In this document: positions 28,009 to 36,306 of the stretch, piece after piece
Position numbering within the stretch: position 1 is the stretch's first letter
Layout: the number at the start of each line of letters is the position of its first letter
NCBI RefSeq assembly: GCF_032121415.1
Contig: NZ_CP135079.1
Coordinates: forward strand, 868,001-932,000
DNA length: 64,000 bases
Direction of reading: 5' to 3'
Origin: Streptomyces parvus
Lineage (GTDB): Bacteria > Actinomycetota > Actinomycetes > Streptomycetales > Streptomycetaceae
Made by a program: the position numbers and the translations under genes
The notes under the pieces: model-generated
What the model was told of the DNA's origin: nothing
Databases searched by the model: none
What the model saw: only the letters and a program-made list of their open reading frames with translations

Positions 28009-29262
28009 CTACGCCTCCTCCCCCGCGCACGCCTCCTCGAAGAAGTCGACGTTCTCCTGGAGCACCTTCATCAGCCGGTCCCGCTCCGCCTCGTCGACCT
28101 GGACGGGCGCGACCTGTGAGGCCCCGGTGAGCCGCCGGAAGCCGCCCCGGTTCTCCAGCCGCCCCTCGACCCGCAGCGGCAGCCCCACGAGGTGGGCGTG
28201 GCCCGCGATGCGGTACGCCTCCTCGTCCAGCTCCACGCGGACATGCGCGACCTCGGCCCCGGCCAGCACCCGCAGCCGTACGATCCCGGCGCCGCGCGGC
28301 CCGGAGCGGCGCAGCCGGACCACCGCGCCGGTCAGCCGGACCCGCACGGCGGGTTCGTCGCGCAGGTAGCGGGCTCCGGCGGCGCGCAGGGCCGGCAGGT
28401 CGCCCGGGGAGAACTCGACGGGCGCGGGGCGGGCCGGGCAGCCGTCCGGGGTGCCTGCGGCGGGCGCCCACCGCAGGTCGATCCGGGCCCCTTCCGAGCC
28501 GCGTACCAGGGCGATCAGCGCCTCGGTCAGCTCGCGGCCGACGCCTGCGGCGACCGCGCTGTCGAAGGCCTCCATGCCGCCGGTGGCCCGCTGGTAGTCC
28601 ACGGCCTCCCGGGTGGCGTGCAGGGCGTGGCAGAGCTGGACGGCGACGGCGCGCCCGGAGGCGACGGGGACGTACGCGGTGAGGCTGCGGCCGTCGGCGC
28701 CGGGCCCGATCAGGGCGTCGTCGAGGGCGGCCCGGGCCTTCCGGCGGTGGCGGGCGCCGTGGTAGCCGGCCCGGCCGCGGGCCGCGAGGGCTCCGGCCAT
28801 GAGGACCTGCCGGGCGGCCGACCGCAGCTCCTCCGCCTCGGTCCAGCCCGCGGCCCCGGCCGCTCCGGCCGCCGATTCGGGGACCTCGCGACAGCAGCGG
28901 ATCTCGTCGCTGGGCACGGCGAGGGAGACGAGGACGTCGCGGGCGGAGGGGTCGGCGCTGCGGCCGAGGGCGACGAGGGCCTCCTCGATCAGCTCCCCGC
29001 TGTCGGGGAAGGACGCGCTCTCGGGCACCAGCAGGCTGGTGGCCCCGGCGGCGGATCCGGGCGGGGTCCAGCGGCCGTAGCGTCCCGGCGCTCCCCCGCG
29101 CCGCTGCCAGCCGTGGCGGCGCAGGAGGGCTCCGAGGACGGCGGGGTCGGGCAGCTCGGTGCCCCCCTCGGCGAGCGGCGGGGGCCAGGGGCGGGCGGTG
29201 GGGTGCGAGCGGGCGGGGGGCAGCCCCGCCGCGCCCGTGGGCTCGTCCATCGACCGGTGCAT
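28009..29262 (-). CDS. Uncharacterised protein coupled to the DUF4365 gene
   Basis: A 417-residue protein not recognised by family. The N-terminal half is Ala/Gly/Pro-rich and largely helical, with no membrane segment. The last 110 residues look like a beta-rich OB-type fold: alternating hydrophobics in [35 protein letters not shown] and [20 protein letters not shown]. The very C-terminus is acidic. ATG at 29262 was chosen because GGAGGG precedes it and because it overlaps the upstream stop codon as TGATG. Strict coupling implies that it acts with the DUF4365 protein. thrS follows after 100 nt on the same strand. Confidence 0.75.
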   Translation of the reverse strand: MHRSMDEPTGAAGLPPARSHPTARPWPPPLAEGGTELPDPAVLGALLRRHGWQRRGGAPGRYGRWTPPGSAAGATSLLVPESASFPDSGELIEEALVALGRSADPSARDVLVSLAVPSDEIRCCREVPESAAGAAGAAGWTEAEELRSAARQVLMAGALAARGRAGYHGARHRRKARAALDDALIGPGADGRSLTAYVPVASGRAVAVQLCHALHATREAVDYQRATGGMEAFDSAVAAGVGRELTEALIALVRGSEGARIDLRWAPAAGTPDGCPARPAPVEFSPGDLPALRAAGARYLRDEPAVRVRLTGAVVRLRRSGPRGAGIVRLRVLAGAEVAHVRVELDEEAYRIAGHAHLVGLPLRVEGRLENRGGFRRLTGASQVAPVQVDEAERDRLMKVLQENVDFFEEACAGEEA

Positions 29263-29858
29263 CAGGGTCTCCCTCCGGCCCCGACCCGGGCCATGATGTC
29301 GCAGAGTGCGCGGTCGTCGAAGATCCGCGAGGTCGGGATGCGCACAGTGGTCCGGTACCGGCCCGTCACCGCGTGGCCGGCCAGGTTGGTCCAGTAGCAG
29401 CAGTGGCGCAGGTCGAGGCCGCCGGGCCCGGCGCGCAGCCAGTCGTCCTGGCTGCGGGGCACGATCATCACGACCAGGATCTTGTGCACCGTCACCGGGC
29501 TGCGGGCGAGTTTGGCGAGGTGGGCGTTGTCGAGGGTGAAGGAGAACGCCCCGCCCGCCGGGTGCGGCGGTATCTGGTAGGTGCACTTGAGCTGCACCTT
29601 GATGGTGACTTCGTCGTCGACGGTGTGGGTGGGGGCGCCGTGGCTGACGTGCCAGTCGATGCCGTTGTCGGGGAAGGGCTGGGACAGGGAGCATCCCGCC
29701 GCCGCCGCGACGGCGTGCAGATAGCCCACCTGAAGGGTCTCCATGCAGGCGGTGGTGGCGAGGGAGCCGCGCAGCGGCGCGTCCGGCTGCTGCGGCGGCC
29801 GGGGCCCGAAGGGCTCGGCGCGGGCGGTTCCCCCGGGGTCGGGCTGCGCGAGCGCCAT
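29262..29858 (-). CDS. DUF4365 protein, PD-(D/E)xK nuclease-like
   Basis: A 198-residue protein matching the DUF4365 pattern. Key positions fit a restriction-endonuclease-like core: E40 in the first helix (ACMETLQVGYLHAVAAAAG), D68 in NGIDWHV, then a beta strand with VQLK (Q89, K91). After a Pro-rich first 30 residues, the fold ends with KILVVMIVP and CCYWTNLAG. No DNA-binding domain is seen. Family members are predicted nucleases often carried with NTPases or defence genes; the partner here is unknown. Start ATG at 29858. A 226-nt gap separates it from the divergent exonuclease gene. Confidence 0.75.
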   Translation of the reverse strand: MALAQPDPGGTARAEPFGPRPPQQPDAPLRGSLATTACMETLQVGYLHAVAAAAGCSLSQPFPDNGIDWHVSHGAPTHTVDDEVTIKVQLKCTYQIPPHPAGGAFSFTLDNAHLAKLARSPVTVHKILVVMIVPRSQDDWLRAGPGGLDLRHCCYWTNLAGHAVTGRYRTTVRIPTSRIFDDRALCDIMARVGAGGRP

Positions 29859-30084
29859 GGCTCCGTGTGCCTTCCGGGCGTGCCGATCGATGGCAGGTGG
29901 TCTGCAGGCGGGTTTCGCGGGCTGGGCGGATCGACGGACGTCGGCGGCAACTGCCGGGCGTCACACCTGTGTTGTCACCGCATCAGACCGCCCGCAAACG
30001 GCGTATCAGGCAAACAGCCCGGGTATCACCGATATCGGGCAGAGGAATCACTCCATCTGCCGTGCGGGTGCGAGGAGTTCGGGG

Positions 30085-30810
30085 ATGATGCACTGGTTCG
30101 AAGGGCCGCTGGCCGCCTTTGACACGGAGACGACAGGCGTGGACGTCGAGCAGGACCGGATCGTCTCGGCCGCTCTCGTCGCGCAGGACACCGCGGGCGG
30201 TCGCGTCCGCGTCACCCGTTGGCTGGTCAATCCGGGGGTTCCGGTTCCGCCCGGGGCGACCGAGATCCACGGGCTGACCGACGATCACCTTCAGCGCAAC
30301 GGGCGTTGGCCCGCCCCGGTGATGGACGAGATAGCCCGGGCGCTGGCGGAGAGCTGTGCGACGGGCCGGCCGCTGGTCGTGATGAACGCCCCCTTCGATC
30401 TGACGCTGCTGGACCGGGAGTTGCGGCGGCACCGGGCGTCGTCGCTTGCGGGGTATCTGGAGGGGGTGCCGATGCGGGTGGTGGACCCGCGGGTGCTGGA
30501 CAAGCATCTGGACCGCTACCGCAAGGGCCGCCGTACGCTCACGGATCTCTGCGCACGGTACGAGGTGGTGCTCGACGGGGCCCATGACGCGGCGGCCGAC
30601 GCGACGGCTTCGCTGGAGCTGGTGCGGGCGGTGTGCCGGCGGTTCTCGACCCGGCTGGAGCGGCTGTCGCCGTCGGAGCTGCACACCCTGCAGGCGACCT
30701 GGCACGCGGCCCAGGCGCGTGGCCTGGAGGCCTGGTTCGCGAAGAGCGGGACGCCGGAGGCGGTGGACCCGTCGTGGCCGCTGCGTCCGGAGCTGCCCGC
30801 CGCGGCGTGA
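30085..30810 (+). CDS. DEDDh 3'-5' exonuclease (DNA polymerase III epsilon-like)
   Basis: A 241-residue exonuclease of the DnaQ fold. Exo I is FDTETTG (D13, E15), Exo II region NAPFDLTLLDREL, and Exo III DGAHDAAADATASLEL carries the catalytic His and Asp. HGLTDDHL is also typical. It is a free-standing exonuclease, not fused to a polymerase; such proteins can trim DNA or RNA ends, and the substrate cannot be told. ATG at 30085 has GAGGAG 7 nt before it (30088 is an alternative). A terminator-like hairpin and a tRNA on the opposite strand follow. Confidence 0.88.
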   Translation: MMHWFEGPLAAFDTETTGVDVEQDRIVSAALVAQDTAGGRVRVTRWLVNPGVPVPPGATEIHGLTDDHLQRNGRWPAPVMDEIARALAESCATGRPLVVMNAPFDLTLLDRELRRHRASSLAGYLEGVPMRVVDPRVLDKHLDRYRKGRRTLTDLCARYEVVLDGAHDAAADATASLELVRAVCRRFSTRLERLSPSELHTLQATWHAAQARGLEAWFAKSGTPEAVDPSWPLRPELPAAA

Positions 30811-30836
30811 CGGGCCGGGTGGCCCGGACATGCGAA

Positions 30837-30867
30837 AGCCGGTCCGCGTGACGCGTGCGGACCGGCT
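30837..30867. terminator. Hairpin between exonuclease gene and tRNA-Val
   Basis: Eleven-base perfect stem (30837-30847 against 30857-30867) with a 9-nt loop. It lies just past the tRNA 3' end on the minus strand and 26 nt after the exonuclease stop codon, so it can serve both. Confidence 0.65.
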
Positions 30868-30875
30868 CTCCCCGG

Positions 30876-30947
30876 TGGGCGATACTGGGTTCGAACCAGT
30901 GACCTCTTCGGTGTGAACGAAGCGCTCTCCCACTGAGCTAATCGCCC
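30876..30947 (-). tRNA. tRNA-Val (anticodon CAC), copy 1
   Basis: Full cloverleaf of 72 nt: acceptor GGGCGAT/ATCGCCC, D-arm with GCTCAGTGGGAGAGC, anticodon stem CTTCG/CGAAG around loop TTCACAC (anticodon CAC), T-arm with GGTTCGAACC, discriminator A. CCA is not encoded. It is identical to the copy at 33920-33991. Confidence 0.97.
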
Positions 30948-30960
30948 GGGAACGGGTTGA

Positions 30961-30990
30961 ACCATACAGGGCTTCGCGGGCTTCGTTCAA
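30961..30990 (-). promoter_or_regulatory. Promoter of tRNA-Val copy 1
   Basis: On the minus strand, TTGAAC (30990-30985), an 18-bp spacer and TATGGT (30966-30961) form a good sigma-HrdB-type pair, ending 13 nt before the tRNA 5' end. Confidence 0.6.
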
Positions 30991-31086
30991 ACCGCTTCCG
31001 GCCGCGCTCCACTCAGGGCTTCCCGGCCGGGAAGTGAGTATCCGAGCGCATGTACGGGCCGGGCGGCCGGGGTCACACTCCCGTAC

Positions 31087-33810
31087 ATGGAACATGTGCC
31101 CCCGCCCGCCGAGGAACTGGCCCGCCTCGACCGTGAACTGGCCGAGCTGGACGCCCGCCGGGCCCAGCTGCTGACCCGGCGCGCCTGGCTGCTGGCCGCG
31201 CTGCGGCCTCCCACGCCGACGGCCGCCCCGGGCTGGAACCCGTCGGCCTGGGGCGCGCCTCCCGCCGGCCCGGGCGCTCCGGCCCACCCGTGGGGCTACG
31301 TTCCGCCGAAGCGGCCGTCCGCGCCGCGCAGTGCGCAGAACGTCCTGCTGACGCTGGGCGGTCTGCTGCTGACGGTCGCGGCCATCGCGTTCACGCTGGT
31401 GAGCTGGGGCTCGATGGGGATCGGCGGCCGGTCGGCCGTGCTGGCGGCGGTGACCGCGGGGGCCCTGGCCGCCCCGGCGGTGCTGCTGCGGCGGGGCCTG
31501 AACGCCACCGCCGAGGCGCTGGCCGCCCTGGCCCTGGTGCTGACGCTGCTGGACGCCTACGCCGTCCATGCGGTGGCGGCCCCGGACGCGGACGGGCTCG
31601 GTTATACCGCCGTGGCGGCCGCGGTGCTCGCGGCGCTGTGGACGGCGTACGGGCTGGCGCTGGGGAAGCTGCACCTTCCGCTGCCCGCCTCCGTGGTCCT
31701 CGCCCAGTGGCCGCTGCTGTTCGGGGCGTGGGCCGCGGACGCTCCTGCGCTGGTGGTGGGGTGGGCGCTGCTGGCCACGGCGGTGCTGGACGGGGCGATC
31801 GCACTGCGGGTCAAGGGCACCGGGGCGCGGGTCACGGCGTGCGTCGGCGGATCGGTGACGGCGTTCTCCGCGCTGCTGGTGGGCCTGACGCTGTCCGTGA
31901 CGGCCTCCGGGCCGCTCGGGGCTCTGGCGCCTGGTGCGCTGCTGCTGACGGCCGCGGCGGTGGCCCTGGCCGGGGCGTGGCGCGCGCCGAGCGGTTTCGC
32001 GCGGGCGGGCGGTGTGGTGGCCGGTCTCGCGGCGGTGTCCGCCGTGGGCGGCGTACCGGCGGCAGCGGTGCCGGAAGGCTGGCGGGTGCTCGCGTACCTG
32101 TCGGCCGGCCTCGCGCTGACGGCGGTCGTACGGACCCGGGCGCCGAGGGACGCGGCCATCGGCGTGCTGGTGGCGTCGGCGGCGGTGGTGGCCGGGGCCC
32201 TGGTGGGGGCGGTGCCGGGGCTCGCGGCGGTGCTGCTGGGCCCGGTGACGCCGGCGTCGGACGGGTGGGCGGGGCCGCCGGAGGGCTTCCGGGCCGCACT
32301 GGGCTCCACGCTGCCGTGGTCGGAGCTGGCCGCGGCCCCGGTGGTGCTCGCCGTGTCGGCCGGGCTGCTGGGGTCGGCGTACCGGTGGTGGCCGTCGGTG
32401 GCCCGGATCGCCGCACCGCTGATCGCACGGGAGACGCCTCAGGCGGCCGGGGCGGCCGTTCCAGGGGCCGGTGGAGAGCCGGGCGCCGGGGTGGCGGAGG
32501 CCGGCGGCACGCCGGTCCCGGGTGTGCCGGGCGCGGGGACCCCGAACGCGGGCGGTGTGCCCGGGGCGGCGGCGCACGGGACCGGAGCGCCCTGGTACGC
32601 CGGAGGCCGGACGGGAACCCCCTGGTACGCCGGTGGGGTGCCCGCTGCCCGCAGACGGCCGTCCGGGGCGGCTCTGCGCGGGGCTGCCGGTGCGGGGGCC
32701 GCGGTGCTGGGCTGGGGTGCGCTGTTGCTGGCCGGGGCCGTGCTGGATGTGCCCTACGCCTTCGCGGTGGCCGGGGAGACGGTTCTGGTGGCCGGTCTGC
32801 TGGCCCTGGCCGTACGCGCAGCGGGGAGCGGCCGGGACGGTTCGGCGGCCGTGCCGGTGACCGCGCTGGTAGTGGCGCCGGCCGGGGCGGTGAGCGCCGG
32901 GCTGCTGTCGCTGGCATCCGAGGGGGCTTCCTATGCGGTGTTCGGCGCGCTGGCGGCCCTGTTCGCCGGGGCCGCGGTCCGGGCGGGGGCCGGGGTGCCG
33001 CGTGCGGTGTTCGCCGTCGCCGCCACGGTCGGGGGCACCGTGCTCACGGGGTTCGCGGGCCGTTCCCTGGGGCTCGCCCCGCACCAGGCCGCGCCGCTGG
33101 TGCTCCTGGTGCCGGCGCTGACGGTGCTGTTCGGGGCCCGGCTGCGGCGGAACCCGGTGGCGTTGCCGGTGGAGCTGACGGGCGCGCTGGGTGCGCTGGT
33201 CGCCGTGGGGCTGGCGGTGCCGGACGCTCCGTTCCTGGCGCTGGTGCTGGCGCTGTGCGGGGTGCTGGCGGCGGGTGCGGCGGTGCGGCCGGAGCGGCGG
33301 CCGGTGGCGGGCTGCCTGGCGGCGGCGCTGTTCGTGCTGGCCACCTGGGTGCGGCTGGCGGCCTCGGGGGTGTCGTTCCCGGAGGCGTACACGCTGCCGG
33401 TGACCGTGCCCGCGCTGGCGGTCGGGTTCCTGCGGCGGCGCAAGGACCCGGAGGCGTCGACGTGGACGGCGTACGGGCCGGGGCTTGCGGCGACGCTGCT
33501 GCCGAGCCTGGCGGTGGCCTGGTCCGATCCGCACTGGCAGCGCCCGCTGCTGCTGGGCGTGGCGGCACTGGTGGTGACACTGCTGGGGGCGCGGTACCGC
33601 CTCCAGGCGCTTCTGCTGCTCGGCGGGGCGGTGCTGGCGCTGGACGGGCTGCACGAGCTGGCGCCGTACGTGGTGCAGGTGGCCGGGGCGCTCCCCCGCT
33701 GGCTGCCGCCGGCCCTGGCCGGGCTGCTTTTGCTGGTGGTGGGGGCGACGTACGAGCAGCGGCTGCGCGACGCCCGCCGGCTGAAGGACGCGCTGGGGCG
33801 GATGCGGTGA
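31087..33810 (+). CDS. Large multi-pass membrane protein (SCO7613 C-terminal-domain type)
   Basis: A 907-residue membrane protein. Residues 1-40 are a charged helix (ARLDRELAELDARRAQLLTRR), 41-80 a Pro/Gly/Ala linker, and from about 86 onward there are some 20 or more hydrophobic helices, among the densest Ala/Leu/Val/Gly stretches in the window. A loop near residues 455-535 is low complexity (Gly/Ala/Pro/Thr repeats such as APWYAGGRTGTPWYAGG). It looks like the Streptomyces family named after the C-terminal domain of SCO7613; function unknown. ATG at 31087 lacks a good ribosome site, so the start is only likely. Confidence 0.75.
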   Translation: MEHVPPPAEELARLDRELAELDARRAQLLTRRAWLLAALRPPTPTAAPGWNPSAWGAPPAGPGAPAHPWGYVPPKRPSAPRSAQNVLLTLGGLLLTVAAIAFTLVSWGSMGIGGRSAVLAAVTAGALAAPAVLLRRGLNATAEALAALALVLTLLDAYAVHAVAAPDADGLGYTAVAAAVLAALWTAYGLALGKLHLPLPASVVLAQWPLLFGAWAADAPALVVGWALLATAVLDGAIALRVKGTGARVTACVGGSVTAFSALLVGLTLSVTASGPLGALAPGALLLTAAAVALAGAWRAPSGFARAGGVVAGLAAVSAVGGVPAAAVPEGWRVLAYLSAGLALTAVVRTRAPRDAAIGVLVASAAVVAGALVGAVPGLAAVLLGPVTPASDGWAGPPEGFRAALGSTLPWSELAAAPVVLAVSAGLLGSAYRWWPSVARIAAPLIARETPQAAGAAVPGAGGEPGAGVAEAGGTPVPGVPGAGTPNAGGVPGAAAHGTGAPWYAGGRTGTPWYAGGVPAARRRPSGAALRGAAGAGAAVLGWGALLLAGAVLDVPYAFAVAGETVLVAGLLALAVRAAGSGRDGSAAVPVTALVVAPAGAVSAGLLSLASEGASYAVFGALAALFAGAAVRAGAGVPRAVFAVAATVGGTVLTGFAGRSLGLAPHQAAPLVLLVPALTVLFGARLRRNPVALPVELTGALGALVAVGLAVPDAPFLALVLALCGVLAAGAAVRPERRPVAGCLAAALFVLATWVRLAASGVSFPEAYTLPVTVPALAVGFLRRRKDPEASTWTAYGPGLAATLLPSLAVAWSDPHWQRPLLLGVAALVVTLLGARYRLQALLLLGGAVLALDGLHELAPYVVQVAGALPRWLPPALAGLLLLVVGATYEQRLRDARRLKDALGRMR

Positions 33811-33874
33811 GCCGTGCCGGCCCGGGGGCGCGCTGTGCGCGGCGGCTCCCGGGCCGGCGGGAGCGGGCAACGCA

Positions 33875-33911
33875 GAGGGCCCGGGAGACGGATTCCGTCT
33901 CCCGGGCCCTC
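33875..33911. terminator. Bidirectional terminator
   Basis: Sixteen-base perfect stem (33875-33890 against 33896-33911), 8 nt beyond the 3' end of the second tRNA-Val and 64 nt after the membrane-protein stop codon. Confidence 0.75.
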
Positions 33912-33919
33912 GATCCGGG

Positions 33920-33991
33920 TGGGCGATACTGGGTTCGAACCAGTGACCTCTTCGGTGTGAACGAAGCGCTCTCCCACTGAGCTAATCGCCC
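33920..33991 (-). tRNA. tRNA-Val (anticodon CAC), copy 2
   Basis: Same 72-nt sequence as 30876-30947, including the CAC anticodon loop and non-encoded CCA. The identity extends only 3-5 bases beyond the tRNA on each side, so the duplication is old or the tRNA is kept identical by conversion. Confidence 0.97.
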
Positions 33992-34045
33992 GGGCGCACC
34001 GCAAACATTACCCCATGTCAGCGGTGCTCCCGGACCGTCCCCGGG

Positions 34046-34501
34046 CTACTCGCTGATCTTCCACGGCATGGTGATGCCGAACTTCCAGACGTAGACCCCG
34101 ACCAGCACCGCCATGATCACGAGCCCCACCGTGGTGAGGATGATGTTGCGCCGCCGGACCTTGGGATCGAGGGCCCGCTGCGCCGCCTCGGTGACCTTGC
34201 GCTTGGTCCAGCGCAGCACCAGCTGGGCCCAGACGAACTCGGTCGCCCAGATCGCCATGCCGGCGAAGATCACCAGCCAGCCGGGGCCGGGCAGCACCAG
34301 CATGAGCACGCCCGCGACCACGACGCCCAGGCCGACGACGAAGACGCCGACCTGCCAGCTCAGGTGGAGCGCTTTCGACGCCTTGATGAAGCCCGGCGCG
34401 CGCGAGCCCAGCTCGCGTTCCTCCCGGTCCGATTCCCCCGTGGCGGATGTTGGGGGCGCCTGTTCGGCGACCCCGTTCCGCTCGTCACTCTCCGCGTTCA
34501 T
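34046..34501 (-). CDS. TIGR02611-type small membrane protein
   Basis: A 151-residue membrane protein. After a polar N-terminal 45 residues come two adjacent helices (VGVFVVGLGVVVAGVLMLVLPGPGWLVIFAGMAIWATEF) with the signature LPGPGW between them, a basic amphipathic stretch (LRWTKRKVTEAAQRALDPKVRRR) and a last helix (IILTTVGLVIMAVLVGVYVW). This is the pattern of actinobacterial TIGR02611 proteins, whose function is unknown. Start ATG at 34501; it diverges from ssgB with 200 nt between. Confidence 0.8.
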   Translation of the reverse strand: MNAESDERNGVAEQAPPTSATGESDREERELGSRAPGFIKASKALHLSWQVGVFVVGLGVVVAGVLMLVLPGPGWLVIFAGMAIWATEFVWAQLVLRWTKRKVTEAAQRALDPKVRRRNIILTTVGLVIMAVLVGVYVWKFGITMPWKISE

Positions 34502-34701
34502 GACCCCAACTTACCCGACCCGTCGCGGTCATACTTTTGTCACTGGAACGGGCGCATAACCCAAAGTTACACACCGCTGAGCGAGGGACCCGAAGCATCA
34601 CAAATGGGTCAGAGGGGTTTACAACGCCACCGTAGGTGGCATGTCGATTTCGCCGACGTGCGAATCCCCGAGCGCACACTGAGCGAAAGGCCCTGGCGCT
34701 T

Positions 34702-35115
34702 ATGAACACCACGGTCAGCTGCGAGCTGCACCTGCGCCTCGTTGTGTCGAGCGAGTCCTCACTGCCTGTACCCGCGGGCCTGCGGTATGCCACGGCCGAT
34801 CCCTATGCCGTGCACGCCACCTTCCACACCGGAGCGGAGGAGACGGTCGAATGGGTATTCGCCCGTGACCTCCTCGCCGAGGGGCTGCACCGGCCCACCG
34901 GCACCGGAGACGTCCGCGTCTGGCCATCTCGTAGTCACGGTCAAGGCGTCGTATGCATCGCCCTGAGCTCCCCGGAGGGAGAAGCCCTGCTCGAAGCTCC
35001 GGCGCGGGCCCTGGAGTCGTTCCTGAAGAGGACCGACGCCGCGGTTCCGCCCGGCACCGAGCATCGTCACTTCGATCTCGACACGGAGCTCTCCCACATC
35101 CTGGCCGAGAGCTGA
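34702..35115 (+). CDS. ssgB: Sporulation-specific cell-division activator SsgB
   Basis: SsgA-like protein of 137 residues that recruits FtsZ to sporulation septa in aerial hyphae, together with SsgA. The sequence MNTTVSCELHLRLVVSSESS, YAVHATFHTGAEETVEWVFARDLL and the acidic ending match SsgB as I know it, the most conserved member of the family. No signal or membrane segment. ATG at 34702 has GAAAGG upstream. ssgB of S. coelicolor is reported to be under the stress sigma factor SigH; a GTTTAC element at 34617-34622 could belong to such a promoter, but I cannot see a convincing matching -10. Confidence 0.95.
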   Translation: MNTTVSCELHLRLVVSSESSLPVPAGLRYATADPYAVHATFHTGAEETVEWVFARDLLAEGLHRPTGTGDVRVWPSRSHGQGVVCIALSSPEGEALLEAPARALESFLKRTDAAVPPGTEHRHFDLDTELSHILAES

Positions 35116-35187
35116 GCCAGGCAGAGAGCCGCTCGACGCCGTCCGACTCGGGGCGACGGCGTCGTGCCGACAACCGCATAGGGCAGA

Positions 35188-35233
35188 CACCGGCGCCGTC
35201 GCCGCGGAATCCACCGCGACGGCGGCGCCGGTG
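35188..35233 (+). terminator. Terminator downstream of ssgB
   Basis: Outer 11-base perfect arms (35188-35198 against 35223-35233) with an imperfect inner stem. It lies 73 nt after the ssgB stop codon. Confidence 0.6.
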
Positions 35234-35384
35234 CGTCTCGCCTCTCCCTCTCCCGCTCCCGGATGCCGGAGGGCTCCGTTCCGCTCCCGGCCGGGCCCGC
35301 ACCGGCCCGGGGGCCGGCGGGCCGAGCCAGTAGAGTCAGCCGCCATCGGCAGGCGCCCGCCCGCCGGAGGCCAGGGAGCGAAGC

Positions 35385-35957
35385 GTGCTGATCCCTCACG
35401 ACACCCGGATCGCCCTCGACACGGTGGTCGATCTGATGAACACCGCGCCGGAGAGCGAGCCGCCGCCGGACGGGACCGAGGACGGGCTCGTCGATGTCAC
35501 ATCGCTGTACGCCTTCGCGCAGCGGCATCACATCAGCGGTGTCGGCAGGCTCGGCGAGAAGGACCTGGCCGCCGTACGGGACGTACGGGACCGTTTCGCC
35601 GAGGTCTTCGCGGCGCCCGACCCCCGGACCGCAGCCGACCTGGTCAACCGGCTCGTGGCGGCGGCCGGGACCACCCCGCAGCTCACCGACCACGACGGCT
35701 ACGACTGGCACGTGCACTACTTCGCCCCGGACGCCTCGATCGCCGACCATCTCGCGGCCGACTGCGGCATGGCGCTGGCCTTCATCATCGTGGCGGGCGA
35801 GCAGGAGCGGCTGCGGCGCTGCGAGGCCCCGGACTGCGGGCACGCGTTCGTCGACCTGTCGCGCAACCGCTCCCGCCGCTACTGCTCCAGCCGTACGTGC
35901 GGGAACCGGCTCCACGTCGCGGCGTACCGGGCCCGGCGCAAGGAAGCCGCGGGCTGA
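35385..35957 (+). CDS. ABATE/CGNR zinc-finger protein
   Basis: A 190-residue putative regulator. The C-terminal 45 residues form the CGNR zinc finger: RRCEAPDCGHAFVDLSRNRSRRYCS followed by TCGNRLHVAAYRAR, with four cysteines and the CGNR motif that gives the family its name. The N-terminal part (TRIALDTVVDLMNTAP, ADHLAADCGMALAFIIV) fits the stress-induced ABATE domain usually paired with it. Probably a DNA-binding transcription factor; ligand and target unknown. Start GTG at 35385 follows CAGGGAGCGAA. Confidence 0.88.
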   Translation: MLIPHDTRIALDTVVDLMNTAPESEPPPDGTEDGLVDVTSLYAFAQRHHISGVGRLGEKDLAAVRDVRDRFAEVFAAPDPRTAADLVNRLVAAAGTTPQLTDHDGYDWHVHYFAPDASIADHLAADCGMALAFIIVAGEQERLRRCEAPDCGHAFVDLSRNRSRRYCSSRTCGNRLHVAAYRARRKEAAG

Positions 35958-35996
35958 CGCCGTCACCGACGTCGCCCCGCGCGGCGGCGCGGCGCG

Positions 35997-36152
35997 TCAC
36001 AGCATGAAGAGGTCGTGCAGGGCGGCCATCAGCAGCAGCACCCCGATGACCGTCAGGAAGATCATCAGAGGCGGCTGGGAGAGCGCGAAGAGACAGCCGC
36101 GGGGCTCTTCGGCGGGGCGTGCGGGGGCTTCGCCCCGGGAAGTATCCACCAT
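35997..36152 (-). CDS. Small single-pass membrane protein (51 aa)
   Basis: A 51-residue protein read directly from the reverse strand. The N-terminal 25 residues are polar (MVDTSRGEAPARPAEEPRG), followed by CLFALSQPP and one strong membrane helix (LMIFLTVIGVLLLMAALHDL), ending FML. The clean polar/hydrophobic split and absence of stops make a real gene plausible, although only a weak GAG precedes the ATG. A GTG one codon later is an alternative start. Function unknown. It converges on the CGNR gene, 39 nt away. Confidence 0.6.
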   Translation of the reverse strand: MVDTSRGEAPARPAEEPRGCLFALSQPPLMIFLTVIGVLLLMAALHDLFML

Positions 36153-36306
36153 CTCGGTGTGATCATGACGCACGCGTGGGAGGGGTTGCGCTCAACCGGG
36201 GTCATTCCCCCGGGAGTTCACCGTCCCGTGGCCATCAAAAATCGCTCCGGCGTACGGGTCGCCGTCAGGCATTCGGGCCGGAGGGGCCCGCCGGGAGGCC
36301 AGGGCC

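Noticed and set aside
29983..33870. A 1295-codon reverse-strand open frame opposite the large membrane protein
   Set aside because: Arg/Gln/His/Pro-rich shadow sequence that reads through both tRNA flanks; no start signal or motif.
34600..34660. SigH/SigB-type promoter of ssgB
   Set aside because: GTTTAC at 34617 is a fair -35, but no GGGTAT-like -10 at the proper spacing is visible; left as a possibility only.
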